A stretch of DNA of 64,000 nt from Ulva prolifera (Eukaryota; Chlorophyta; Ulvophyceae; Ulvales; Ulvaceae), in contig CM041198.1 in assembly GCA_023078555.1 (NCBI GenBank), positions 4,664,354-4,728,353 of the forward strand, read 5' to 3'. Below, piece by piece: positions 1-12,560 of this stretch. The stretch's first letter is position 1. Each line of letters starts with the position of its first letter. The notes under the pieces were generated by a model that saw nothing but the letters and a program-made list of their open reading frames with translations, had not been told where the DNA came from and did no database searches. The position numbers were made by a program, and so were the translations under genes.

Positions 1-1345
1 TCTCGCCCTAGCAATCTCGCCCTAGCAATCTCGCCCTAGCAATCTCGCCCTAGCAATCTCGCCCTACACCTTTAAATCTCTCCCGGCAGGCTGGCACTCC
101 ATGTTGAATGCTTAACATGCAATCTCGACCTAGCAATCTCGCCCTAGCAATCTCGCCCTAGCAACCTCGCCCTACACCTTTAAACCTCTCCCGACAGGCT
201 GGCACTCCATGTTGAATGCTTAACATGCAATCTCGACCTAGCAATCTCGCACTAGCAATCTCGCCCTAGCAATCTCGCCCTACACCTTCAATCTCTCCCG
301 TCAGGCTGGCACTCCATGTTGAATGCTCAACATGCAATCTCGCCCTAGCAATCTCGCCCTAGCAATCTCGCCCTAGCAATCTCGCCCTAGCAATCTCGCC
401 CTAGCAATCTCGCCCTACACCTTTAAATCTCTCCCGTCAGGCTGGCACTCCATGTTGATTGCTCAACATGCAATCTCGCCCTAGCTATCTCGCCCTAGCA
501 ATCTCGCCCTAGCAATCTCGCCCTAGCAATCTCGCCCTAGCAATCTCGCCCTACACCTTTAAATCTCTCCCGGCAGGCTGGCACTCCATGTTGAATGCTT
601 AACATGCAATCTCGACCTAGCGATCTCGCCCTAGCAATATCGCCCTAGCAATCTCGCCCTACACCTTAAAATCTTGCCCGACAGGCTGGCAGTCCATGTT
701 GAATGCTTAACAGGTTATCTCGACCTAGCGATCTCGCCCTAGCAATCTCGCCCTAGCAATCTCGCCCTAGCAACCTCGCCCTAGCAATCTCGCCCTAGCA
801 ATCTCGTCCTTGCAATCTCGCCCTACACCTTCAAATCTCTCCCGTTAGGCTGGCACTCCATGTTGATTGCTCAACATGCAATCTCGCCCTAGCTATCTCG
901 CCCTAGCAATCTCGCCCTAGCAATCTCGCCCTAGCAATCTCGCCCTAGCAATCTCGCCCTTCACCTTTAAATCTCTCCCGGCAGGCTGGCACTCCATGTT
1001 GAATGCTTAACATGCAATCTCGACCTAGCAATCTCGCCCTAGCAATCTCGCCCTAGCAACCTCGCCCTACACCTTTAAACCTCTCCCGACAGGCTGGCAC
1101 TCCATGTTGAATGCTTAACATGCAATCTCGACCTAGCAATCTCGCACTAGCAATCTCGCCCTAGCAATCTCGCCCTACACCTTCAATCTCTCCCGTCAGG
1201 CTGGCACTCCATGTTGAATGCTTAACATGCAATCTCGCCCTAGCAATCTCGCCCTAGCAATCTCGCCCTAGCAATCTCGCCCTAGCAATCTCGCCCTAGC
1301 AATCTCGCCCTACACCTTTAAATCTCTCCCGTCAGGCTGGCACTC
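1..1345. repeat. Mixed satellite units, left edge, with 408-bp step
   Basis: The stretch holds ordinary compound units with three to seven monomers each. Two spacers share the private change GTTGATTGCTC (at 451 and 859), 408 bp apart, and both recur 3,692 bp downstream. From about 430 onward it matches 4,122-5,037. The window starts inside a monomer run. No gene or unique sequence is present. Confidence 0.85.
315..334. repeat. Perfect form of the spacer inverted repeat
   Basis: CATGTTGA and TCAACATG are exact reverse complements around a 4-base loop ATGC. The commonest form in the array has TTAACATG on the right, leaving a 6-bp perfect stem with an 8-base loop. The TTAACAGG form loses the outer pairing, and the CAATTTGA...TGAACATG form at 49-63 kb breaks both arms. 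The element recurs once per spacer, so hundreds of times. A cruciform or a dimeric protein site is possible, but nothing in the sequence proves a function. Confidence 0.85.
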
Positions 1346-2155
1346 CATGTTGAATGCTTAACATGCAATCTCGACCTAGCAATCTCGACCTATCCATCTC
1401 GCCCAAGCAATCTCGCCCTAGCAATCTCGCCCTCCACCTTAAAATCTTGCCCGACAGGCTGGCAGTCCATGTTGAATGCTTAACAGGTTATCTCGACCTA
1501 GCAATCTTGCCCTAGCAATCTCGCCCTACACCTTAAATCTCGCCCGACAGGCTGGCAGTCCATGTTGAATGCTTAACAGGTTATCTCGACCTAGCAATCT
1601 CGCCCTAGCAATCTCGCCCTACACCTCTAAATCACTTCCCGACAGGCTGGCACTCCATGTTGAATGCTTAACATGCAATCTCGACCTAGCGATCTCGCCC
1701 TAGCAATCTCGCCCTAGCAATCTCGTCCTACACCTTAAAATCTTGCCCGACAGGCTGGCAGCCCATGTTGAATGCTTAACATGCAATCTCGACCTAGCAA
1801 TCTCGCACTAGCAATCTCGCCCTAGCAATCTCGCCCTACACCTTCAATCTCTCCCGTCAGGCTGGCACTCCATGTTGAATGCTTAACATGCAATCTCGCC
1901 CTAGCAATCTCGCCCTAGCAATCTCGACCTAGCAATCTCGCACTAGCAATCTCGCCCTAGCAATCTCGCCCTACACCTTCAATCTCTCCCGTCAGGCTGG
2001 CACTCCATGTTGAATGCTTAACATGCAATCTCGCCCTAGCAATCTCGCCCTAGCAATCTCGCCCTAGCAATCTCGCCCTAGCAATCTCGCCCTAGCAATC
2101 TCGCCCTAGCAATCTCGCCCTACACCTTTAAATCTCTCCCGTCAGGCTGGCACTC
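1346..2155. repeat. 810-bp higher-order unit, copy 1
   Basis: It is anchored by the variant monomers CTATCCATCTCGCCCAAG (at 1,391) and GCCCTCCACC, then two TTAACAGGTTATC spacers, an AAATCACTTCCCGAC spacer and an AGCCCATG spacer. The same order of variants is found at 5,038 (offset 3,692) and 5,848 (offset 4,502). This copy is separated from the other two, which are in direct tandem. Confidence 0.85.
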
Positions 2156-4121
2156 CATGTTGAATGCTTAACATGCAATCTCGCCCTAGCAATCTCGCCC
2201 TAGCAATCTCGCCCTAGCAATCTCGCCCTACACCTTTAAATCTCTCCCGGCAGGCTGGCACTCCATGTTGAATGCTTAACATGCAATCTCGCCCTAGCAA
2301 TCTCGCCCTAGCAATCTCGCCCTAGCAATCTCGCCCTACACCTTTAAATCTCTCCCGTCAGGCTGGCACTCCATGTTGAATGCTTAACATGCAATCTCGA
2401 CCTAGCAATCTCGCCCTAGCAATCTCGCCCTAGCAATCTCGCCCTACACCTTCAATCTCTCCCGTCAGGCTGGCACTCCATGTTGAATGCTTAACATGCA
2501 ATCTCGCCCTAGCAATCTCGCCCTAGCAATCTCGACCTAGCAATCTCGCACTAGCAATCTCGCCCTAGCAATCTCGCCCTACACCTTCAATCTCTCCCGT
2601 CAGGCTGGCACTCCATGTTGAATGCTTAACATGCAATCTCGCCCTAGCAATCTCGCCCTAGCAATCTCGCCCTAGCAATCTCGCCCTAGCAATCTCGCCC
2701 TAGCAATCTCGCCCTAGCAATCTCGCCCTACACCTTTAAATCTCTCCCGTCAGGCTGGCACTCCATGTTGAATGCTTAACATGCAATCTCGCCCTAGCAA
2801 TCTCGCCCTAGCAATCTCGCCCTAGCAATCTCGCCCTACACCTTTAAATCTCTCCCGGCAGGCTGGCACTCCATGTTGAATGCTTAACATGCAATCTCGC
2901 CCTAGCAATCTCGCCCTAGCAATCTCGCCCTAGCAATCTCGCCCTACACCTTTAAATCTCTCCCGGCAGGCTGGCACTCCATGTTGAATGCTTAACATGC
3001 AATCTCGACCTATCAATCTCGCCCTAGCAATCTCGCCCTAGCAACCTCGCCCTACACCTTTAAACCTCTCCCGACAGGCTGGCACTCCATGTTGAATGCT
3101 TAACATGCAATCTCGACCTATCAATCTCGCCCTAGCAATCTCGCCCTAGCAACCTCGCCCTACACCTTTAAACCTCTCCCGACAGGCTGGCACTCCATGT
3201 TGAATGCTTAACATGCAATCTCGACCTAGCAATCTCGCACTAGCAATCTCGCCCTAGCAATCTCGTCCTAGCAATCTCGCCCTACACCTTCAAATCTCTC
3301 CCGTTAGGCTGGCACTCCATGTTGAATGCTTAACATGCAATCTCGCCCTAGCAATCTCGCCCTAGCAATCTCGCCCTAGCAATCTCGCCCTACACCTTTA
3401 AATCTCTCCCGGCAGGCTGGCACTCCATGTTGAATGCTTAACATGCAATCTCGACCTATCAATCTCGCCCTAGCAATCTCGCCCTAGCAACCTCGCCCTA
3501 CACCTTTAAACCTCTCCCGACAGGCTGGCACTCCATGTTGAATGCTTAACATGCAATCTCGACCTAGCAATCTCGCACTAGCAATCTCGCCCTAGCAATC
3601 TCGCCCTACACCTTCAATCTCTCCCGTCAGGCTGGCACTCCATGTTGAATGCTTAACATGCAATCTCGCCCTAGCAATCTCGCCCTAGCAATCTCGCCCT
3701 AGCAATCTCGCCCTAGCAATCTCGCCCTAGCAATCTCGCCCTACACCTTTAAATCTCTCCCGTCAGGCTGGCACTCCATGTTGAATGCTTAACATGCAAT
3801 CTCGACCTAGCAATCTCGACCTATCCATCTCGCCCAAGCAATCTCGCCCTACACCTTTAAATCTCGCCCGACAGGCTGGCAGTCCATGTTGAATGCTCAA
3901 CATGCAATCTCGACCTAGCAATCTCGCCCTAGCAATCTCGCCCAACACCTTTAAATCTCGCCCGACAGGCTGGCAGTCCATGTTGAATGCTTAACAGGTT
4001 ATCTCGACCTAGCGATCTCGCCCTAGCAATCTCGCCCTAGCAATCTCGCCCTAGCAACCTCGCCCTAGCAATCTCGCCCTAGCAATCTCGTCCTTGCAAT
4101 CTCGCCCTACACCTTCAAATC
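2156..4121. repeat. Satellite units with 608-bp internal duplication
   Basis: The GCACTAG monomer followed by the TTCAATCTCTCCCGTC spacer seen near 1,941 recurs at 2,549, an offset of 608 bp. From about 2,770 the block matches 6,664-7,850 (offset 3,894, then 3,880 after loss of one 14-bp monomer) and again 10,440-11,640. A 72-codon minus-strand open frame at 3,763-3,981 repeats in each copy and is a by-product of short monomer runs, not a gene. Confidence 0.82.
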
Positions 4122-5037
4122 TCTCCCGTTAGGCTGGCACTCCATGTTGATTGCTCAACATGCAATCTCGCCCTAGCAATCTCGCCCTAGCAATCTCGCC
4201 CTAGCAATCTCGCCCTAGCAATCTCGCCCTAGCAATCTCGCCCTACACCTTTAAATCTCTCCCGGCAGGCTGGCACTCCATGTTGAATGCTTAACATGCA
4301 ATCTCGACCTAGCGATCTCGCCCTAGCAATATCGCCCTAGCAATCTCGCCCTACACCTTAAAATCTTGCCCGACAGGCTGGCAGTCCATGTTGAATGCTT
4401 AACAGGTTATCTCGACCTAGCGATCTCGCCCTAGCAATCTCGCCCTAGCAATCTCGCCCTAGCAACCTCGCCCTAGCAATCTCGCCCTAGCAATCTCGTC
4501 CTTGCAATCTCGCCCTACACCTTCAAATCTCTCCCGTTAGGCTGGCACTCCATGTTGATTGCTCAACATGCAATCTCGCCCTAGCTATCTCGCCCTAGCA
4601 ATCTCGCCCTAGCAATCTCGCCCTAGCAATCTCGCCCTAGCAATCTCGCCCTACACCTTTAAATCTCTCCCGGCAGGCTGGCACTCCATGTTGAATGCTT
4701 AACATGCAATCTCGACCTAGCAATCTCGCCCTAGCAATCTCGCCCTAGCAACCTCGCCCTACACCTTTAAACCTCTCCCGACAGGCTGGCACTCCATGTT
4801 GAATGCTTAACATGCAATCTCGACCTAGCAATCTCGCACTAGCAATCTCGCCCTAGCAATCTCGCCCTACACCTTCAATCTCTCCCGTCAGGCTGGCACT
4901 CCATGTTGAATGCTTAACATGCAATCTCGCCCTAGCAATCTCGCCCTAGCAATCTCGCCCTAGCAATCTCGCCCTAGCAATCTCGCCCTAGCAATCTCGC
5001 CCTACACCTTTAAATCTCTCCCGTCAGGCTGGCACTC
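4122..5037. repeat. Copy of 430-1,345 at offset 3,692
   Basis: The GTTGATTGCTC spacers (4,143 and 4,551), the CAATATCG monomer (4,327) and the TTAAAATCTTGCCC spacer all match the left-edge block at exactly 3,692 bp. A few single-base differences separate the copies, such as AGCTATCTC against AGCAATCTC after the first marker spacer. Confidence 0.85.
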
Positions 5038-6657
5038 CATGTTGAATGCTTAACATGCAATCTCGACCTAGCAATCTCGACCTATCCATCTCGCCCAAGC
5101 AATCTCGCCCTAGCAATCTCGCCCTCCACCTTAAAATCTTGCCCGACAGGCTGGCAGTCCATGTTGAATGCTTAACAGGTTATCTCGACCTAGCAATCTT
5201 GCCCTAGCAATCTCGCCCTACACCTTAAATCTCGCACGACAGGCTGGCAGTCCATGTTGAATGCTTAACAGGTTATCTCGACCTAGCAATCTCGCCCTAG
5301 CAATCTCGCCCTACACCTCTAAATCACTTCCCGACAGGCTGGCACTCCATGTTGAATGCTTAACATGCAATCTCGACCTAGCGATCTCGCCCTAGCAATC
5401 TCGCCCTAGCAATCTCGTCCTACACCTTAAAATCTTGCCCGACAGGCTGGCAGCCCATGTTGAATGCTTAACATGCAATCTCGACCTAGCAATCTCGCAC
5501 TAGCAATCTCGCCCTAGCAATCTCGCCCTACACCTTCAATCTCTCCCGTCAGGCTGGCACTCCATGTTGAATGCTTAACATGCAATCTCGCCCTAGCAAT
5601 CTCGCCCTAGCAATCTCGACCTAGCAATCTCGCACTAGCAATCTCGCCCTAGCAATCTCGCCCTACACCTTCAATGTCTCCCGTCAGGCTGGCACTCCAT
5701 GTTGAATGCTTAACATGCAATCTCGCCCTAGCAATCTCGCCCTAGCAATCTCGCCCTAGCAATCTCGCCCTAGCAATCTCGCCCTAGCAATCTCGCCCTA
5801 GCAATCTCGCCCTACACCTTTAAATCTCTCCCGTCAGGCTGGCACTCCATGTTGAATGCTTAACATGCAATCTCGACCTAGCAATCTCGACCTATCCATC
5901 TCGCCCAAGCAATCTCGCCCTAGCAATCTCGCCCTCCACCTTAAAATCTTGCCCGACAGGCTGGCAGTCCATGTTGAATGCTTAACAGGTTATCTCGACC
6001 TAGCAATCTTGCCCTAGCAATCTCGCCCTACACCTTAAATCTCGCCCGACAGGCTGGCAGTCCATGTTGAATGCTTAACAGGTTATCTCGACCTAGCAAT
6101 CTCGCCCTAGCAATCTCGCCCTACACCTCTAAATCACTTCCCGACAGGCTGGCACTCCATGTTGAATGCTTAACATGCAATCTCGACCTAGCGATCTCGC
6201 CCTAGCAATCTCGCCCTAGCAATCTCGTCCTACACCTTAAAATCTTGCCCGACAGGCTGGCAGCCCATGTTGAATGCTTAACATGCAATCTCGACCTAGC
6301 AATCTCGCACTAGCAATCTCGCCCTAGCAATCTCGCCCTACACCTTCAATCTCTCCCGTCAGGCTGGCACTCCATGTTGAATGCTTAACATGCAATCTCG
6401 CCCTAGCAATCTCGCCCTAGCAATCTCGACCTAGCAATCTCGCACTAGCAATCTCGCCCTAGCAATCTCGCCCTACACCTTCAATCTCTCCCGTCAGGCT
6501 GGCACTCCATGTTGAATGCTTAACATGCAATCTCGCCCTAGCAATCTCGCCCTAGCAATCTCGCCCTAGCAATCTCGCCCTAGCAATCTCGCCCTAGCAA
6601 TCTCGCCCTAGCAATCTCGCCCTACACCTTTAAATCTCTCCCGTCAGGCTGGCACTC
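5038..6657. repeat. 810-bp higher-order unit, copies 2 and 3 in tandem
   Basis: Two head-to-tail 810-bp units share the CTATCCATC marker (5,083 and 5,893) and matching downstream landmarks, and 5,848 aligns with 6,658. Copy 2 has private changes TCGCACGACAGG near 5,232 and TTCAATGTCTCCC near 5,674 that are absent from copies 1 and 3. They arose in copy 2 after its separation, or were lost elsewhere. Confidence 0.87.
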
Positions 6658-7871
6658 CATGTTGAATGCTTAACATGCAATCTCGCCCTAGCAATCTCGC
6701 CCTAGCAATCTCGCCCTAGCAATCTCGCCCTACACCTTTAAATCTCTCCCGGCAGGCTGGCACTCCATGTTGAATGCTTAACATGCAATCTCGCCCTAGC
6801 AATCTCGCCCTAGCAATCTCGCCCTAGCAATCTCGCCCTACACCTTTAAATCTCTCCCGGCAGGCTGGCACTCCATGTTGAATGCTTAACATGCAATCTC
6901 GACCTATCAATCTCGCCCTAGCAATCTCGCCCTAGCAACCTCGCCCTACACCTTTAAACCTCTCCCGACAGGCTGGCACTCCATGTTGAATGCTTAACAT
7001 GCAATCTCGACCTATCAATCTCGCCCTAGCAATCTCGCCCTAGCAACCTCGCCCTACACCTTTAAACCTCTCCCGACAGGCTGGCACTCCATGTTGAATG
7101 CTTAACATGCAATCTCGACCTAGCAATCTCGCACTAGCAATCTCGCCCTAGCAATCTCGTCCTAGCAATCTCGCCCTACACCTTCAAATCTCTCCCGTTA
7201 GGCTGGCACTCCATGTTGAATGCTTAACATGCAATCTCGCCCTAGCAATCTCGCCCTAGCAATCTCGCCCTAGCAATCTCGCCCTACACCTTTAAATCTC
7301 TCCCGGCAGGCTGGCACTCCATGTTGAATGCTTAACATGCAATCTCGACCTATCAATCTCGCCCTAGCAATCTCGCCCTAGCAACCTCGCCCTACACCTT
7401 TAAACCTCTCCCGACAGGCTGGCACTCCATGTTGAATGCTTAACATGCAATCTCGACCTAGCAATCTCGCACTAGCAATCTCGCCCTAGCAATCTCGCCC
7501 TACACCTTCAATCTCTCCCGTCAGGCTGGCACTCCATGTTGAATGCTTAACATGCAATCTCGCCCTAGCAATCTCGCCCTAGCAATCTCGCCCTAGCAAT
7601 CTCGCCCTAGCAATCTCGCCCTACACCTTTAAATCTCTCCCGTCAGGCTGGCACTCCATGTTGAATGCTTAACATGCAATCTCGACCTAGCAATCTCGAC
7701 CTATCCATCTCGCCCAAGCAATCTCGCCCTACACCTTTAAATCTCGCCCGACAGGCTGGCAGTCCATGTTGAATGCTCAACATGCAATCTCGACCTAGCA
7801 ATCTCGCCCTAGCAATCTCGCCCAACACCTTTAAATCTCGCCCGACAGGCTGGCAGTCCATGTTGAATGCT
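6658..7871. repeat. Second copy of the 2.2-3.95 kb block
   Basis: The unit order is GGCAGG spacers, GACCTATC monomers, AAACCTC spacers, TTCAATC spacer, CTATCCATC marker, then GCCCAACACC. It follows the first copy with one fewer 14-bp monomer near 7,580. The 72-codon minus-strand frame recurs at 7,643-7,861. No gene. Confidence 0.83.
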
Positions 7872-9751
7872 CAATATGCAATCTCGACCTAGCAATCTCG
7901 CCCTAGCAATCTCGCCCTACACCTTTAAATCTCGGCCGACAGGCTGGCAGTCCATGTTGAATGCTTAACATGCAATCTCGCCCTAGCAATCTCGCCCTAC
8001 ACCTTTAAATCACTTCCCGACAGGCTGGCACTCCATGTTGAATGCTTAACATGCAATCTCGACCTAGCGATCTCGACCTAGCAATCTCGCCCTAGCAATC
8101 TCGCCCTACACCTTTAAATCTCGCCCGACAGGCTGGCAGTCCATGTTGAATGCTTAACAGGTTATCTCGACCTAGCGATCTCGCCCTAGCAATCTTGCCC
8201 TACACCTTTAAATATCTCCCGACAGGCTGGCACTCCATGTTGAATGCTCAACAGGCAATCTCGACTTGGCATTCTCGCCATAGCATTCTCGCCCTAGCAA
8301 TCTTGCCCTAGCAATCTCGCCCTACACCTTAAATCTCGCCCGACAGGCTGGCAGTCCATGTTGAATGCTTAACAGGTTATCTCGACCTAGCAATCTTGCC
8401 CTAGCAATCTCGCCCTACACCTTTAAATCTCTCCCGGCAGGCTGGCACTCCATGTTGAATGCTTAACATGCAATCTCGACCTAGCAATCTCGCACTAGCA
8501 ATCTCGCCCTAGCAATCTCGCCCTACACCTTCAATCTCTCCCGTCAGGCTGGCACTCCATGTTGAATGCTTAACATGCAATCTCGCCCTAGCAATCTCGC
8601 CCTAGCAATCTCGCCCTAGCAATCTCGCCCTAGCAATCTCGCCCTAGCAATCTCGCCCTAGCAATCTCGCCCTACGCCTTTAAATCTCTCCCGTCAGGCT
8701 GGCACTCCATGTTGAATGCTTAACATGCAATCTCGCCCTAGCAATCTCGCCCTACACCTTTAAATCACTTCCCGACAGGCTGGCACTCCATGTTGAATGC
8801 TTAACATGCAATCTCGACCTAGCGATCTCGACCTAGCAATCTCGCCCTAGCAATCTCGCCCTACACCTTTAAATCTCGCCCGACAGGCTGGCAGTCCATG
8901 TTGAATGCTTAACAGGTTATCTCGACCTAGCGATCTCGCCCTAGCAATCTCGCCCTACACCTTTAAATATCTCCCGACAGGCTGGCACTCCATGTTGAAT
9001 GCTCAACAGGCAATCTCGACTTGGCATTCTCGCCATAGCATTCTCGCCCTAGCAATCTTGCCCTAGCAATCTCGCCCTACACCTTAAATCTCGCCCGACA
9101 GGCTTGCAGTCCATGTTGAATGCTTAACAGGTTATCTCGACCTAGCAATCTCGCCTTAGCAATCTCGCCCTACACCTTTAAATCTCTCCCGGCAGGCTGG
9201 CACTCCATGTTGAATGCTTAACATGCAATCTCGACCTAGCAATCTCGCCCTAGCAATCTCGCCCTAGCAACCTCGCCCTACACCTTTAAACCTCTCCCGA
9301 CAGGCTGGCACTCCATGTTGAATGCTTAACATGCAATCTCGACCTAGCAATCTCGCACTAGCAATCTCGCCCTAGCAATCTCGCCCTACACCTTTAAATC
9401 TCTCCCGTCAAGCTGGCACTCCATGTTGAATGCTTAACATGCAATCTCGACCTAGCAATCTCGCCCTAGCAATCTCGCCCTACACCTTTAAACCTCTCCC
9501 GACAGGCTGGCACTCCATGTTGAATGCTTAACATGCAATCTCGACCTAGCAATCTCGCCCTAGCAATCTCGCCCTAGCAATCTCGCCCTACACCTTTAAA
9601 TCTCTCCCGACAGGCTGGCACTCCATGTTGAATGCTTAACATGCAATCTCGACCTATCAATCTCGCCCTAGCAATCTCGCCCTAGCAACCTCGCCCTACA
9701 CCTTTAAACCTCTCCCGACAGGCTGGCACTCCATGTTGAATGCTTAACATG
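7872..9751. repeat. Units with GACTTGG / CCATAGC marker monomers
   Basis: The stretch from the GCTCAATATG spacer (7,872) is matched at 11,664 by an exact 3,792-bp offset. The marker GACTTGGCATTCTCGCCATAG occurs at 8,263 and 9,018, a 755-bp step. Between them lie an AAATCACTTCCC spacer and a seven-monomer run. From 9,150 the units return to the GGCAGG and AAACCTC classes. Confidence 0.82.
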
Positions 9752-10887
9752 CAATCTCGACCTAGCAATCTCGCCCTAGCAATCTCGCCCTAGCAATCTC
9801 GCCCTAGCAATCTCGCCCTAGCAATCTCGCCCTACACCTTTAAATCTCTCCCGTCAGGCTGGCACTCCATGTTGAATGCTTAACATGCAATCTCGCCCTA
9901 GCAATCTCGCCCTAGCAATCTCGCCCTAGCAATCTCGCCCTACACCTTTAAATCTCTCCCGGCAGGCTGGCACTCCATGTTGAATGCTTAACATGCAATC
10001 TCGCCCTAGCAATCTCGCCCTAGCAATCTCGCCCTAGCAATCTCGCCCTACACCTTTAAATCTCTCCCGGCAGGCTGGCACTCCATGTTGAATGCTTAAC
10101 ATGCAATCTCGACCTATCAATCTCGCCCTAGCAATCTCGCCCTAGCAACCTCGCCCTACACCTTTAAACCTCTCCCGACAGGCTGGCACTCCATGTTGAA
10201 TGCTTAACATGCAATCTCGACCTGTCAATCTCGCCCTAGCAATCTCGCCCTAGCAACCTCGCCCTACACCTTTAAACCTCTCCCGACAGGCTGGCACTCC
10301 ATGTTGAATGCTTAACATGCAATCTCGACCTAGCAATCTCGCCCTAGCAATCTCGCCCTAGCAATCTCGCCCTAGCAATCTCGCCCTAGCAATCTCGCCC
10401 TACACCTTTAAATCTCTCCCGTCAGGCTGGCACTCCATGTTGAATGCTTAACATGCAATCTCGCCCTAGCAATCTCGCCCTAGCAATCTCGCCCTAGCAA
10501 TCTCGCCCTACACCTTTAAATCTCTCCCGGCAGGCTGGCACTCCATGTTGAATGCTTAACATGCAATCTCGCCCTAGCAATCTCGCCCTAGCAATCTCGC
10601 CCTAGCAATCTCGCCCTACACCTTTAAATCTCTCCCGGCAGGCTGGCACTCCATGTTGAATGCTTAACATGCAATCTCGACCTATCAATCTCGCCCTAGC
10701 AATCTCGCCCTAGCAACCTCGCCCTACACCTTTAAACCTCTCCCGACAGGCTGGCACTCCATGTTGAATGCTTAACATGCAATCTCGACCTGTCAATCTC
10801 GCCCTAGCAATCTCGCCCTAGCAACCTCGCCCTACACCTTTAAACCTCTCCCGACAGGCTGGCACTCCATGTTGAATGCTTAACATG
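9752..10887. repeat. 568-bp tandem duplication
   Basis: A run of GACCTAG plus consensus monomers, three GTCAGG/GGCAGG spacers, a GACCTATC unit and a rare GACCTGTC unit repeats head to tail at 568 bp (9,752 against 10,320). The rare monomer GACCTGTC is found only in these two copies (10,221 and 10,789), so the duplication is recent relative to most of the array. Confidence 0.86.
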
Positions 10888-12560
10888 CAATCTCGACCTA
10901 GCAATCTCGCACTAGCAATCTCGCCCTAGCAATCTCGTCCTAGCAATCTCGCCCTACACCTTCAAATCTCTCCCGTTAGGCTGGCACTCCATGTTGAATG
11001 CTTAACATGCAATCTCGCCCTAGCAATCTCGCCCTAGCAATCTCGCCCTAGCAATCTCGCCCTACACCTTTAAATCTCTCCCGGCAGGCTGGCACTCCAT
11101 GTTGAATGCTTAACATGCAATCTCGACCTATCAATCTCGCCCTAGCAATCTCGCCCTAGCAACCTCGCCCTACACCTTTAAACCTCTCCCGACAGGCTGG
11201 CACTCCATGTTGAATGCTTAACATGCAATCTCGACCTAGCAATCTCGCACTAGCAATCTCGCCCTAGCAATCTCGCCCTACACCTTCAATCTCTCCCGTC
11301 AGGCTGGCACTCCATGTTGAATGCTTAACATGCAATCTCGCCCTAGCAATCTCGCCCTAGCAATCTCGCCCTAGCAATCTCGCCCTAGCAATCTCGCCCT
11401 AGCAATCTCGCCCTACACCTTTAAATCTCTCCCGTCAGGCTGGCACTCCATGTTGAATGCTTAACATGCAATCTCGACCTAGCAATCTCGACCTATCCAT
11501 CTCGCCCAAGCAATCTCGCCCTACACCTTTAAATCTCGCCCGACAGGCTGGCAGTCCATGTTGAATGCTCAACATGCAATCTCGACCTAGCAATCTCGCC
11601 CTAGCAATCTCGCCCAACACCTTTAAATCTCGCCCGACAGGCTGGCAGTCCATGTTGAATGCTCAATATGCAATCTCGACCTAGCAATCTCGCCCTAGCA
11701 ATCTCGCCCTACACCTTTAAATCTCGCCCGACAGGCTGGCAGTCCATGTTGAATGCTTAACATGCAATCTCGCCCTAGCAATCTCGCCCTACACCTTTAA
11801 ATCACTTCCCGACAGGCTGGCACTCCATGTTGAATGCTTAACATGCAATCTCGACCTAGCGATCTCGACCTAGCAATCTCGCCCTAGCAATCTCGCCCTA
11901 CACCTTTAAATCTCGCCCGACAGGCTGGCAGTCCATGTTGAATGCTTAACAGGTTATCTCGACCTAGCGATCTCGCCCTAGCAATCTCGCCCTACACCTT
12001 TAAATATCTCCCGACAGGCTGGCACTCCATGTTGAATGCTCAACAGGCAATCTCGACTTGGCATTCTCGCCATAGCATTCTCGCCCTAGCAATCTTGCCC
12101 TAGCAATCTCGCCCTACACCTTAAATCTCGCCCGACAGGCTGGCAGTCCATGTTGAATGCTTAACAGGTTATCTCGACCTAGCAATCTTGCCCTAGCAAT
12201 CTCGCCCTACACCTTAAATCTCGCCCGACAGGCTGGCAGTCCATGTTGAATGCTTAACAGGTTATCTCGACCTAGCAATCTCGCCTTAGCAATCTCGCCC
12301 TACACCTTTAAATCTCTCGCGGCAGGCTGGCACTCCATGTTGAATGCTTAACATGCAATCTCGCCCTAGCAATCTCGCCCTAGCAATCTCGCCCTAGCAA
12401 TCTCGCCCTACACCTTTAAATCTCTCCCGTTAGGCTGGCACTCCATGTTGAATGCTTAACATGCAATCTCGACCTATCAATCTCGCCCTAGCAATCTCGC
12501 CCTAGCAACCTCGCCCTACACCTTTAAACCTCTCCCGACAGGCTGGCACTCCATGTTGAA
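10888..12560. repeat. Copy of 7.1-8.4 kb at offset 3,792
   Basis: The CAATATG spacer (11,664) and the GACTTGG marker (12,055) sit exactly 3,792 bp from their partners at 7,872 and 8,263. The third copy of the 72-codon minus-strand frame lies at 11,435-11,653. Near 12,317 the change CTCTCGCGGCAGG appears for the first time; it recurs only up to about 16.4 kb. Confidence 0.84.

Noticed and set aside
3763..3981. Minus-strand 72-codon open frame, repeated at 7,643 and 11,435
   Set aside because: It is made wholly of satellite units, recurs only because the block is duplicated, and has no independent coding signal. Its peptide is a translation of the spacer and monomer repeat.
3988..4010. Possible Pol III B-box in GGTTATCTCGACC
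   Set aside because: It resembles GGTTCGANNCC only at the ends, the core CGA is displaced, and no A-box or terminator follows at a suitable distance.
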